Assembly: GCA_002470605.1 (NCBI GenBank)
Contig: DKND01000127.1
Span: forward strand, 1 to 8,827
From: Opitutia bacterium UBA7397
GTDB lineage: Bacteria; Verrucomicrobiota; Verrucomicrobiia; Opitutales; UBA953
Reading direction: 5' to 3'
Length of the DNA stretch: 8,827 nt
A model generated the notes under the pieces. It was given only the letters and a program-made list of their open reading frames with translations, searched no databases and had not been told where the DNA came from. This document shows positions 1 to 6,734 of this stretch, piece by piece (within the stretch, counting starts at the first letter, position 1; each line of letters starts with the position of its first letter). The position numbers and the translations under genes were made by a program.

Positions 1-3000
1 GGCTACGGCATGGCCGCAAGTCTCGAAGCCATGACGTATGCGCACAATGATCCGGCCTTAAATCCGGACCCCGCACGTTACGGCTCGGATCATAGCCCGG
101 AAAAGTTCAAACGTGACCTCCTCCAACTGATGGAGCTTATTACCAAGGCCAGTCCCGGAGGTAAAGTCCGCTTCGTACTCTTAAGTCCGATTCAACACGA
201 AGACCTTCGTGGTAGCCGACCTGGACTCCCCAATCCGGAGGAGCATAATGCGATCATGGCGACCTTCACCAAGGTCCTTCAAGAACTTGCAGGCGAAAAG
301 AATCTGCCTTTCATCAAGGCCGAATGGCAGCAATCCGCTGGCATCGCTCTGACGCAAGGAACCGACAACGGCATTCACCTGACCGACCAAGGCTATCGTG
401 CCTTAAGCGAAGGCATCGCCGCCCAGCTTGGCTGGAAAGTCGATGCTAAGAGTTGGGATGATGTCTCGGAATCAAAACAGAAACTCATCGATGCAATTCT
501 ACGAAAAAACTCGCTCTTTTTCCACCGCAGCCGCCCTGCTAATTATACCTATATCTTCGGTTTCCGGAAACGCGAACAGGGACAGAATGCCGTCGAAATC
601 CCTAAGTTCGACCCATTGATCGATAGTGCAGAAGCGGACGTCCAGGGCATCGCCGCCGGCAAACCGAGCACCCTTGCGCCCGAGCCTAAATCTCATAACA
701 AACTCGCGGTACTTCCTCCCCTTCCTCGCCCAGACTTTCAGTTAGCCGATGGACTGGAAATGACCCTCTTCGCGGAAAACCCCTTACTGGAAAAACCCGT
801 GCACATGAACTGGGATACTTCTGGCCGTCTTTGGGTCGCCACCTCCAATACCTACCCGCAGGTTAACCCCGAAGACCTTGCGGCCCAGATGTCCGGCGAT
901 GCCGCAAAATTTGGTCCCTCCACGGGCAACGACAAGATCATCCTCCTGGAAGATACCAATCATGACGGCGTCGCGGAGTCTTCACGCATCATTGCGGACA
1001 AGCTGCTCATACCCTCGGGCGTCGCCCCGGACAACCTTGGCGGTTGCTACGTCGGCGCCAGCACCGAACTGCTCCACCTCACTCAACCTAATGCCGACGG
1101 TATTCTTAGTCATCGTCGCATCTTGCTCAGCGGCTTCGGCACCGAAGATACGCACCACATCGTCCACTCGCTGCATTGGGGCATCGATGGACGACTCTAT
1201 TTCCATCAGACCATCTACATCCATTCCCACCTCGAAACCCCTTGGGGGCTCGTACGTGCGAATTCCGGGGTAGCCTTCGCTTACGACCCTAACACCGAAC
1301 GCCTGGAAGTGTTTTCGAAAGGACTCGTAAATGCCTGGGGTCAACAAGAAGATCTTAATGGCCAAACCTTCCTGACCTCCGGGGCCGACAACACGGGCGT
1401 GCATTGGGCTTTCCCTGGCGCAACCTTCCCTCCTTCCGAAGGCGCCCGACGACTCGTAGGCAGCATCAGCCCTGGATCTTATCCAAAGTTTAGCGGACTC
1501 GAACTCATTCAAAGCCCCGTCTTCGGCTCGGAGTGGCAAGGTAATGCCATCACCTGCGACTTCCGTGCCCACCGCATCGTCCGTTTCGGTTTTACGGATT
1601 TCTCAACCGATGCCAAACCTGCGTCCGGCTACGTCACCAAGGAACTTCCAGATGTCGTACGCACCAGCGACGTCTCGTTCCGTCCGATCACTTTAAAGAT
1701 GGGCCCCGACGGTGGCTTGTATGTCGCCGACTGGACTAACCCTATCATCAATCACGGTGAAGTGGACTTCCGCGACCCACGTCGTGATAAGCAACATGGT
1801 CGAATCTGGCGCATCGCTCCTAAGGGAAGCAAACTCCTGAAGTGGGAACCTTTTCCCGGAAAATCGATCCCCGAACTTCTCGCCAAACTACTCTCCCCCA
1901 GTCGATGGGATTTCGAACAAGCCCGTTGTGAATTAGCCAAAGTCCCCGTTGCCGAATTACAGAAAGCGCTCAGCAGCTGGAGCAACAATGAAGTCACCCG
2001 CCGCCATGAAGCATGGTTGCTCAGCGGTCGTACCGTCGACACCGCCCACTTGGTCAAACTCCTGCAAAGCACCGACCCCATTAGCCTGCAGGTTGGCCTT
2101 CGGGAATTAAGCAAGTCCCTCGGCCTTCAAAGCGCCCCTCACCTTCCGTTGATTTCAACCTTACTAACCAACCCGAATCCCCGCGTTCAGATCGAGGCCT
2201 ACCGTGCCATGGCGCATCTGCGTAACAAGGAAAGCGCTGAACTAGTGTTAACCCATCTACCGAAGGACAACTCCGATACCTTTTTAGACTTCGCCGCTTG
2301 GTTAAGCGTCAATGAACTTGCCCACCCATGGCTCGAAGATCTGGCTGCAAATCCAAGCAAGACCGAAGGCAAGGAAACACAGCTTGATATGATCGTGAAG
2401 TCCATCGATCCCAATATCGCCACGCCCTATATCCAGAGGCTGTTTAGCGGTCGAGAAATCGACGCCGAAGGCAAAGGCCCATGGATTGAACTCATCGGCA
2501 AAGCCGGAACCCCGACCGAATTGAACACGATCTATCAGTCGTTGGTCGTCGACATCGGCCTGAAACCTTCGACCCAAAATCGCATCGCTACGGCGCTTCT
2601 GGAGGCCGCTCGTAATCGCAATACGCGTCCGGACGGCGACCTCGGCGCCATCGGACATTTCTTATCAGATAAAACCAACAAAGAACTAAAGGTCTTGGCG
2701 GTTCAGATCATCGGACAATGGAAAATGGTCCAATTCATCCCCCAGCTCGCCGAATTCGCCGGAAGAGAGAATGACGCCCCGCTTCGTGAAGCAGCCTTTG
2801 CGGCTCTCCGGGCAATCGGCCAAAAAGCTACCGTCGACGCCCTGCTTAAGCTCGTTGATGAAAAGCAACCTTCGGTGGTCCGTCGTAGCTCTCTCGTGGT
2901 GCTCGCCGCCCACGCCCCGAATGAAGCCCTCAAAGCCCTACCCTCGGTCATCGCTCAAATCAAAAACAAGCCTGTTATCACCCAGGTTTGGCGCGAGCTT

Positions 3001-4014
3001 TTCCAGGTCGCCGCCTTCTCCCAACGCTTGAGCAAGAACTTCCCGAAGAAGCTTTCAGCTGAAGCCTATGCGGGCGCTCTTCAAGCCGCCCGCGGCATAG
3101 GCCGAGGCGGACAAGCCCTCATCGCCGCCATCGAACCGCTCGCCGGAGCCGTCCAGGCCCCGCGTGACTATACCTCCGAGATCAACGCCCTCATCGACCA
3201 TATCAAAAAAGGTGCCGACCCAGCCGAAGGCGAAGTCTTCTATCGTAAAGGTGGCTGCACCCTCTGCCACGCCATCGGCGGAGCCGGCGGACGCCTTGGA
3301 CCTGACCTCAGTAGTCTAGGTGCCAGCGCACCTCTGGACTACATCATCGAAAGCGTGCTCAACCCGGCCGCCAAAGTTAAAGAAGGCTATCACGCTTTTG
3401 CTTTCTCAATGAATGACGGCACCACCATGACCGGCATACCTGGGCGTGAAACCGCAACTGAACTTTTCATTCGCCCAGGTCCGGGCGTCGAATTGCCTTT
3501 GATCAAAGCCAATATCAGTAAACGTGAAAACATCGGCAGTATCATGCCTGCGGGCTTGATTGACGGTCTTGCAGGCGTCCCCAAGCGCAACCTATTGGCG
3601 TTCTTAGGTGAGATCGGGAAGCCTGGCCCCTTCGATGCCAGCAAGGCCAATGTCGCTCGTCTTTGGAAATTCTACGTATCCCGCGACGAGGCACTCGACC
3701 CTAAGCCCGCCTACGCGAAGAGCGAGCTGCCCGTCTACACGCTCGTGAACGGCCAGTTGCTCAAGGACTTCCTACCAGCCGACCGCGCCTATGCCGTCGC
3801 ACGATTCACCTTGGCAGAAATCACCACCAAGCCGCTCATCGTCAGCGGGGTAAAATCTGTATGGCTGGATGGCATGTCCGTCGAATTGAAAGACGGTGCC
3901 TACGCCCACTCCATCCCACCCGGTAATCACTTTATCACGATTGAAATCGATGCGAAAAATCCGGCACCCTTTGCCAAAGTGCAATGCGATGACGCCATTT
4001 TTCTCGGAGATTGA
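1..4014 (+). CDS. PVC-type SGNH / membrane-bound dehydrogenase / HEAT / cytochrome c fusion protein (5' partial)
   Basis: The frame is open through base 1, so the ATG at 10 is probably internal; the missing N-terminus should hold a signal peptide and the SGNH nucleophile Ser. Numbering from the Met at 10: residues 1-140 are the end of an SGNH/GDSL hydrolase domain (LLSPIQHEDL; catalytic-His block DNGIHLTDQGY, His123). Residues ~243-602 match the Pirellula/Verrucomicrobium-type membrane-bound dehydrogenase domain, a beta-propeller related to PQQ or sugar dehydrogenases, ending in DGGLYVADW and HGRIWRI. Residues ~615-1040 are HEAT-like helical repeats. Residues ~1065-1200 form a c-type heme domain with C1083-TLCH and a likely axial Met1179 in SIMPAGL. 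A beta-rich tail ends the protein. It probably acts in the periplasm or at the cell surface, oxidising or deacylating a carbohydrate-like substrate and passing electrons to the heme; the substrate cannot be told from sequence. Domain identity is firm, function is inferred. Confidence 0.9.
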   Translation, partial: GYGMAASLEAMTYAHNDPALNPDPARYGSDHSPEKFKRDLLQLMELITKASPGGKVRFVLLSPIQHEDLRGSRPGLPNPEEHNAIMATFTKVLQELAGEKNLPFIKAEWQQSAGIALTQGTDNGIHLTDQGYRALSEGIAAQLGWKVDAKSWDDVSESKQKLIDAILRKNSLFFHRSRPANYTYIFGFRKREQGQNAVEIPKFDPLIDSAEADVQGIAAGKPSTLAPEPKSHNKLAVLPPLPRPDFQLADGLEMTLFAENPLLEKPVHMNWDTSGRLWVATSNTYPQVNPEDLAAQMSGDAAKFGPSTGNDKIILLEDTNHDGVAESSRIIADKLLIPSGVAPDNLGGCYVGASTELLHLTQPNADGILSHRRILLSGFGTEDTHHIVHSLHWGIDGRLYFHQTIYIHSHLETPWGLVRANSGVAFAYDPNTERLEVFSKGLVNAWGQQEDLNGQTFLTSGADNTGVHWAFPGATFPPSEGARRLVGSISPGSYPKFSGLELIQSPVFGSEWQGNAITCDFRAHRIVRFGFTDFSTDAKPASGYVTKELPDVVRTSDVSFRPITLKMGPDGGLYVADWTNPIINHGEVDFRDPRRDKQHGRIWRIAPKGSKLLKWEPFPGKSIPELLAKLLSPSRWDFEQARCELAKVPVAELQKALSSWSNNEVTRRHEAWLLSGRTVDTAHLVKLLQSTDPISLQVGLRELSKSLGLQSAPHLPLISTLLTNPNPRVQIEAYRAMAHLRNKESAELVLTHLPKDNSDTFLDFAAWLSVNELAHPWLEDLAANPSKTEGKETQLDMIVKSIDPNIATPYIQRLFSGREIDAEGKGPWIELIGKAGTPTELNTIYQSLVVDIGLKPSTQNRIATALLEAARNRNTRPDGDLGAIGHFLSDKTNKELKVLAVQIIGQWKMVQFIPQLAEFAGRENDAPLREAAFAALRAIGQKATVDALLKLVDEKQPSVVRRSSLVVLAAHAPNEALKALPSVIAQIKNKPVITQVWRELFQVAAFSQRLSKNFPKKLSAEAYAGALQAARGIGRGGQALIAAIEPLAGAVQAPRDYTSEINALIDHIKKGADPAEGEVFYRKGGCTLCHAIGGAGGRLGPDLSSLGASAPLDYIIESVLNPAAKVKEGYHAFAFSMNDGTTMTGIPGRETATELFIRPGPGVELPLIKANISKRENIGSIMPAGLIDGLAGVPKRNLLAFLGEIGKPGPFDASKANVARLWKFYVSRDEALDPKPAYAKSELPVYTLVNGQLLKDFLPADRAYAVARFTLAEITTKPLIVSGVKSVWLDGMSVELKDGAYAHSIPPGNHFITIEIDAKNPAPFAKVQCDDAIFLGD

Positions 4015-4715
4015 TGCGCGCTGATAAGGCCATAGGGGTGACACTTTCCCTCCTCATCGCGGGATGCGGAACCGTACAGCAGAACCCCACCACTCCGGAA
4101 CTCCTCCGCCGGAGCGCCGCCGTTTTCCGGGCCCAAAATCAGCCAGACGAAGCCAAACGACTTCTCCAGCAAGCCATCGCGGAGCAATCCGAAAAAAACG
4201 ATGATGATCTTACGAGTAAAGCTGACTTACTCCGTGAATTAGCCTCGCTGCACTCCAGCGCAGGCGAAATCAAAGAGGCAGAAATTTATTATCAGCAAGC
4301 CCTGCAACTTCTTCAACGGATCCCACGGCCAGCCACGGCCGCGATTATTAACCTACAAACGCAATTAGCCGGTCTGGGCTACCGCCAGGGGCGCTACCAA
4401 GAAGCGGCGGACCTTTACCACAAAGTCTTGGCGACGGAAGAACAGCTCCTCGGCAATGATCATCCCGATGTCCTGTCGACCCTTAGCATCCTAGGAGGTC
4501 TTGAATTAAAGCTACGGCATTACCCCAGCGCCGAAAAACTTTTCCAACGCCAACTCGTCGGCGTGCAAAAACTTTATGGGTTGGAAAAGCGCGAAGTCGT
4601 CGCCGTCCTGGAGAACTTAGCCGACGTCGCCGAAAACTCCGGACGGACCAAGGAGGCTGCCGAATTGCGGGCTAAGGCTAAGCAAATCCGGCATAAACTC
4701 TGCGACGAGTGCTAG
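4014..4715 (+). CDS. TPR-repeat lipoprotein
   Basis: This 233-residue protein starts at ATG 4014, whose A is the last base of the preceding TGA (TGATG), with GGAG four bases upstream; a TTG at 4011 is a less likely start. The N-terminus is a lipoprotein signal: a short hydrophobic stretch (IGVTLSLLIAGC) with lipobox IAGC and lipidated Cys18. The rest is helical tetratricopeptide repeats: one near residues 35-60 (NQPDEAKRLLQQAIAEQ), one near 65-100 (GEIKEAEIYYQQALQLL), one near 110-145 (GRYQEAADLYHKVLATEEQL), one after GNDHPDVLSTL and a last one before the C-terminus. The spacing resembles kinesin-light-chain-type TPR_12 repeats. Such proteins are protein-interaction scaffolds, here anchored in a membrane facing the periplasm. 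The coupled start suggests it is made together with the upstream cytochrome/dehydrogenase and may help its assembly or partner binding; that link is inference. Confidence 0.85.
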   Translation: MRADKAIGVTLSLLIAGCGTVQQNPTTPELLRRSAAVFRAQNQPDEAKRLLQQAIAEQSEKNDDDLTSKADLLRELASLHSSAGEIKEAEIYYQQALQLLQRIPRPATAAIINLQTQLAGLGYRQGRYQEAADLYHKVLATEEQLLGNDHPDVLSTLSILGGLELKLRHYPSAEKLFQRQLVGVQKLYGLEKREVVAVLENLADVAENSGRTKEAAELRAKAKQIRHKLCDEC

Positions 4716-4736
4716 ACCCCAGCCGACCCCCTTGAC

Positions 4737-4764
4737 AACCCCCACCCTTGTGCTGGGGCGGGTT
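4737..4764 (+). other. GC-rich RNA hairpin upstream of dnaG
   Basis: AACCC (4737-4741) pairs with GGGTT (4760-4764). Inside it, C43-G58 and CCC (4745-4747) with GGG (4755-4757) extend the stem, with one C-C mismatch, one bulged A and the loop TTGTGCT. No T-tract follows, so it is not a standard intrinsic terminator. Two alternatives compete: CCCCAGC (4717-4723) with GCTGGGG (4752-4758), and GGGTT (4760-4764) with a downstream AACCC (4772-4776). This could be a leader structure affecting dnaG, or a weak barrier between the transcription units. The pairing is visible; the function is not known. Confidence 0.4.
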
Positions 4765-4791
4765 AGAGGTAAACCCTAGGAACAATCGCTT

Positions 4792-4848
4792 ATGTTCGAT
4801 TGGGAACGATTTTCGATTGCCCCGCCCCACTTGACAGACACCCCTTGA
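4792..4848 (+). CDS. Possible 18-codon leader peptide upstream of dnaG
   Basis: ATG 4792 opens a short frame encoding MFDWERFSIAPPHLTDTP and stopping at TGA 4846-4848. An AGGA at 4778-4781 lies ten bases before the ATG, the only Shine-Dalgarno-like signal near the dnaG start. The stop lies five bases before the GTG chosen for dnaG and overlaps an in-frame alternative TTG start (TTGA at 4845-4848), an arrangement typical of translational coupling. It may be a coupling ORF that loads ribosomes for dnaG, or simply chance. The peptide resembles nothing I recognise. Confidence 0.25.
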   Translation: MFDWERFSIAPPHLTDTP

Positions 4849-4853
4849 CACCC

Positions 4854-6722
4854 GTGGCCCTCATTACCCGCAGATCGATCGATGAACTTCGCCAACGGGC
4901 GGATATCGTCGCCCTTGCCGGTGATTACACGCAGATGAAACAGCGGGGACGGGACTGGTGGGGCCTCAGCCCCTTCAAGTCCGAAAAAAGTCCGTCCTTT
5001 AAAGTTAACCCTGAAACCGGACTCTGGTACTGCTTCAGCACGCAACAGGGCGGCGACTCCTTCAAGCTCGTGATGGCGCGCGAAGGTCTGGACTTCCCGG
5101 AATCCGTCGAACGCGTGGCCACTCGCTTCGGCTTCAAGTTGGATTACGAAAACAACGCCGACGGGAAAACCGAGCGTTCCTTCCGCGGACAACTCCTAGA
5201 AATCCACGAACTAGTCGCAGATTATTGGCATCGCTGCTTCCTGGAAGACCCCCTCCACGGCGAGTGGATTCGCGATTATTGGACGTCGAAACGGAAGTTC
5301 GACCTGCAAGTCGCCGAAGACTTCGGCATCGGGTTCGCCCCGGTCGACGATTCCAAGCTCATCCCGGGTTTGATCAAAAAAGGTTACACCAAAGAGGCGC
5401 TGGCTCAAACGGGGCTATTCTTCGGCACCGATCGTATGCCCGACCCGCTGCGCTGGCGTTGCCGTTTCCGTGGCCGATTGATCATACCTATCCGCGATAT
5501 TCAAGGCCGGGTCATTGCCTTTACCGCCCGCACCCTTGATATCACGCCCCAAGATGACCCGTCGCGGGAAGCCAAATATGTCAACTCGCCCGAAACCGAA
5601 CTTTTTAAGAAATCACGGACCGTCTTCAATATCGACCGTGCTCGCACCACCCGGAAAGACGGCGAACCTTTCGTGCTGGTCGAAGGCCAACTAGACGCCA
5701 TCCGCTGCCACACCGCGGGGATTCCGGGTGCGATCGCCGCCCAAGGCACCGCCGTCACCGAAGAGCACCTCCAACAACTCCGTCGCTTTTCTCCTCAGCT
5801 CCTCGTCTTCCTCGATTCTGATGCCGCCGGACAGAAGGCCGCCTTACGACTTTTACCGATTGGTTTAAAAGAAGGCCTGGATATCCGTTTCCTTTCGCTG
5901 CCCGGCGGCAAAGATCCGGATGAATATTTTTCCACCAACGATGCGACGAAGTGGAAAGAACTGACCACCGGCGCCCGAAGCGCGATGCAGTTCTGCGTCC
6001 AGTCGCTCGTCCCTGAAGGCTCAGCCAGCCTCCCCCTCGCCCGAAGACTGACCCTACTCGAAGCTATTTTCCCGATCGTTGAACAAGCCGGAGCAGAAGA
6101 AATCGTCCGCGAAGCCCTCAATGAGGCCGCCCGCCATGCCGGTATCGGCATCCGCGAAATGCATATGGCCTACGAAAGGCATCGGGCTCATTCAGCGGCG
6201 AATCGCCCAGCCGCGCAGCTCAGCCGGACCGAAATCCCGACCGAACCCTTGGTTGTCAAGGGGGGGGGCTTGACAACCACCGAGGAGGATCTGATACTCT
6301 TCCTACTCAGGCATGATTCATTCTTTGTTCCAGTGGCTCAGACCCTCCCACTCGAATGGATCGATCAAGCTGGCCGCGGGGGGATATTGCTGATGGCCCT
6401 GCTCAATGAGGCCGCGCATGGGCATTTCACCGGCATCCGGGAAGCGATCAACGGGCTGGATGACGACCTGCGTACCGAGGCCGCTCGACTTTCTGCCCAA
6501 ACCTTTGCCGGCAAGGATGAAGACAAAGACCTCTACCCGCGCATCAATCTGATCCTGAAGGCCTTTCACGCCCGCAACCTTCAAGCCATTGTCCGTAGCC
6601 TTGACGCACGCATCGCCGCCACCGCACCTGGCGATGTCGCCAGCCTCAATCGTTTACAGGCCGAAAAAATCGCGCTTCGTAAATCTCATTTTCAATCCCC
6701 ATCGCTCAGTCCATCCCTCTAA
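4854..6722 (+). CDS. dnaG: DNA primase DnaG with degenerate zinc-finger domain
   Basis: DnaG makes the RNA primers for replication and docks on the DnaB helicase. From GTG 4854 it is 622 residues, a normal length, and begins MALITRRSIDELRQRADIV, aligning with DnaG N-termini; in-frame TTG codons at 4845 and 4800 are alternatives. The N-terminal CHC2-type domain keeps the GLSPF...EKSPSF frame, but its ligand positions read Ser39, Lys42, Cys60, Thr63 in place of Cys, His, Cys, Cys. The polymerase core keeps RGRLIIPIRDIQGRVIAF and YVNSPETELFKKS. The TOPRIM domain keeps its metal-binding acids: Glu277 in VEGQLDAI, and Asp321 and Asp323 in LDSDAAG. After a linker near 455-476, residues ~477-622 form the helicase-binding domain. 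The gene precedes rpoD by 12 bases, as in macromolecular synthesis operons. No Shine-Dalgarno precedes the GTG. The linker DNA carries a candidate promoter and an inverted repeat. Confidence 0.95.
   Translation: MALITRRSIDELRQRADIVALAGDYTQMKQRGRDWWGLSPFKSEKSPSFKVNPETGLWYCFSTQQGGDSFKLVMAREGLDFPESVERVATRFGFKLDYENNADGKTERSFRGQLLEIHELVADYWHRCFLEDPLHGEWIRDYWTSKRKFDLQVAEDFGIGFAPVDDSKLIPGLIKKGYTKEALAQTGLFFGTDRMPDPLRWRCRFRGRLIIPIRDIQGRVIAFTARTLDITPQDDPSREAKYVNSPETELFKKSRTVFNIDRARTTRKDGEPFVLVEGQLDAIRCHTAGIPGAIAAQGTAVTEEHLQQLRRFSPQLLVFLDSDAAGQKAALRLLPIGLKEGLDIRFLSLPGGKDPDEYFSTNDATKWKELTTGARSAMQFCVQSLVPEGSASLPLARRLTLLEAIFPIVEQAGAEEIVREALNEAARHAGIGIREMHMAYERHRAHSAANRPAAQLSRTEIPTEPLVVKGGGLTTTEEDLILFLLRHDSFFVPVAQTLPLEWIDQAGRGGILLMALLNEAAHGHFTGIREAINGLDDDLRTEAARLSAQTFAGKDEDKDLYPRINLILKAFHARNLQAIVRSLDARIAATAPGDVASLNRLQAEKIALRKSHFQSPSLSPSL
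6250..6279. repeat. Perfect 11-bp inverted repeat with G8 loop in the dnaG linker
   Basis: TGGTTGTCAAG (6250-6260) is the exact reverse complement of CTTGACAACCA (6269-6279). The eight bases between are all G, making a nine-G run with the last base of the left arm. It encodes the linker residues VVKGGGLTT of DnaG. The right arm contains the -35 hexamer of the candidate promoter, so it is placed like an operator. The 10-mer CTTGACAACC also occurs upstream of dnaG at 4731-4740. Confidence 0.8.
6270..6298 (+). promoter_or_regulatory. Candidate internal sigma-70 promoter for rpoD
   Basis: TTGACA (6270-6275, a perfect -35 consensus) is followed after exactly 17 bp by GATACT (6293-6298, four of six matches to TATAAT). 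Transcription would begin near 6305, about 430 bases before the rpoD ATG. The -35 lies in the right arm of the inverted repeat at 6250-6279, so a repressor bound there could block it. Promoters for rpoD inside dnaG are established in E. coli, including a heat-shock promoter, which makes the position plausible. Activity is inferred from sequence alone. Confidence 0.45.
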
Positions 6723-6734
6723 ACCCCAACTATT

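Larger units (their letters stand above)
4716..4853 (+). other. Intergenic/leader region upstream of dnaG
   Basis: The 138 bases between the lipoprotein gene and dnaG hold no rpsU or tRNA gene. They contain a GC-rich hairpin (4737-4764), three TTGACA hexamers (4732, 4831, 4845), two direct copies of TTCGATTG (4795-4802 and 4812-4819) and a possible leader ORF (4792-4848). None of the TTGACA boxes has a recognisable -10 at 16-18 bp, so I do not call a promoter here. Confidence 0.5.

Noticed and set aside
982..1572. Antisense open frame of 196 residues inside the dehydrogenase gene
   Set aside because: It has no recognisable motif and lies wholly within a well-matched dehydrogenase domain; long shadow frames are common in GC-rich DNA.
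4732..4760. TTGACA at 4732 as a dnaG promoter
   Set aside because: The -10 position at 17 bp reads GGGGCG, and shifting by one or two bases gives nothing better.
4795..4819. TTCGATTG direct repeats as DnaA boxes or a replication origin
   Set aside because: They do not match the TTATCCACA consensus, there are only two copies, and there is no AT-rich unwinding region.
4792..4860. dnaG N-terminus broken by a frameshift at ATG 4792
   Set aside because: The conserved DnaG N-terminus is complete from GTG 4854, so no upstream coding sequence is needed.
4831..4873. TTGACA at 4831 and 4845 as promoters
   Set aside because: The sequences 17 bp downstream are GTGGCC and CCGCAG, with no -10 likeness, and they fall at or inside the dnaG start.
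6250..6279. The inverted repeat as an intrinsic terminator
   Set aside because: It has no T-tract after the stem, has an all-G loop, and lies in the middle of dnaG upstream of rpoD.
6250..6279. The inverted repeat as a CIRCE/HrcA site
   Set aside because: The arms do not resemble the TTAGCACTC / GAGTGCTAA consensus and the spacer is 8 rather than 9 bases.
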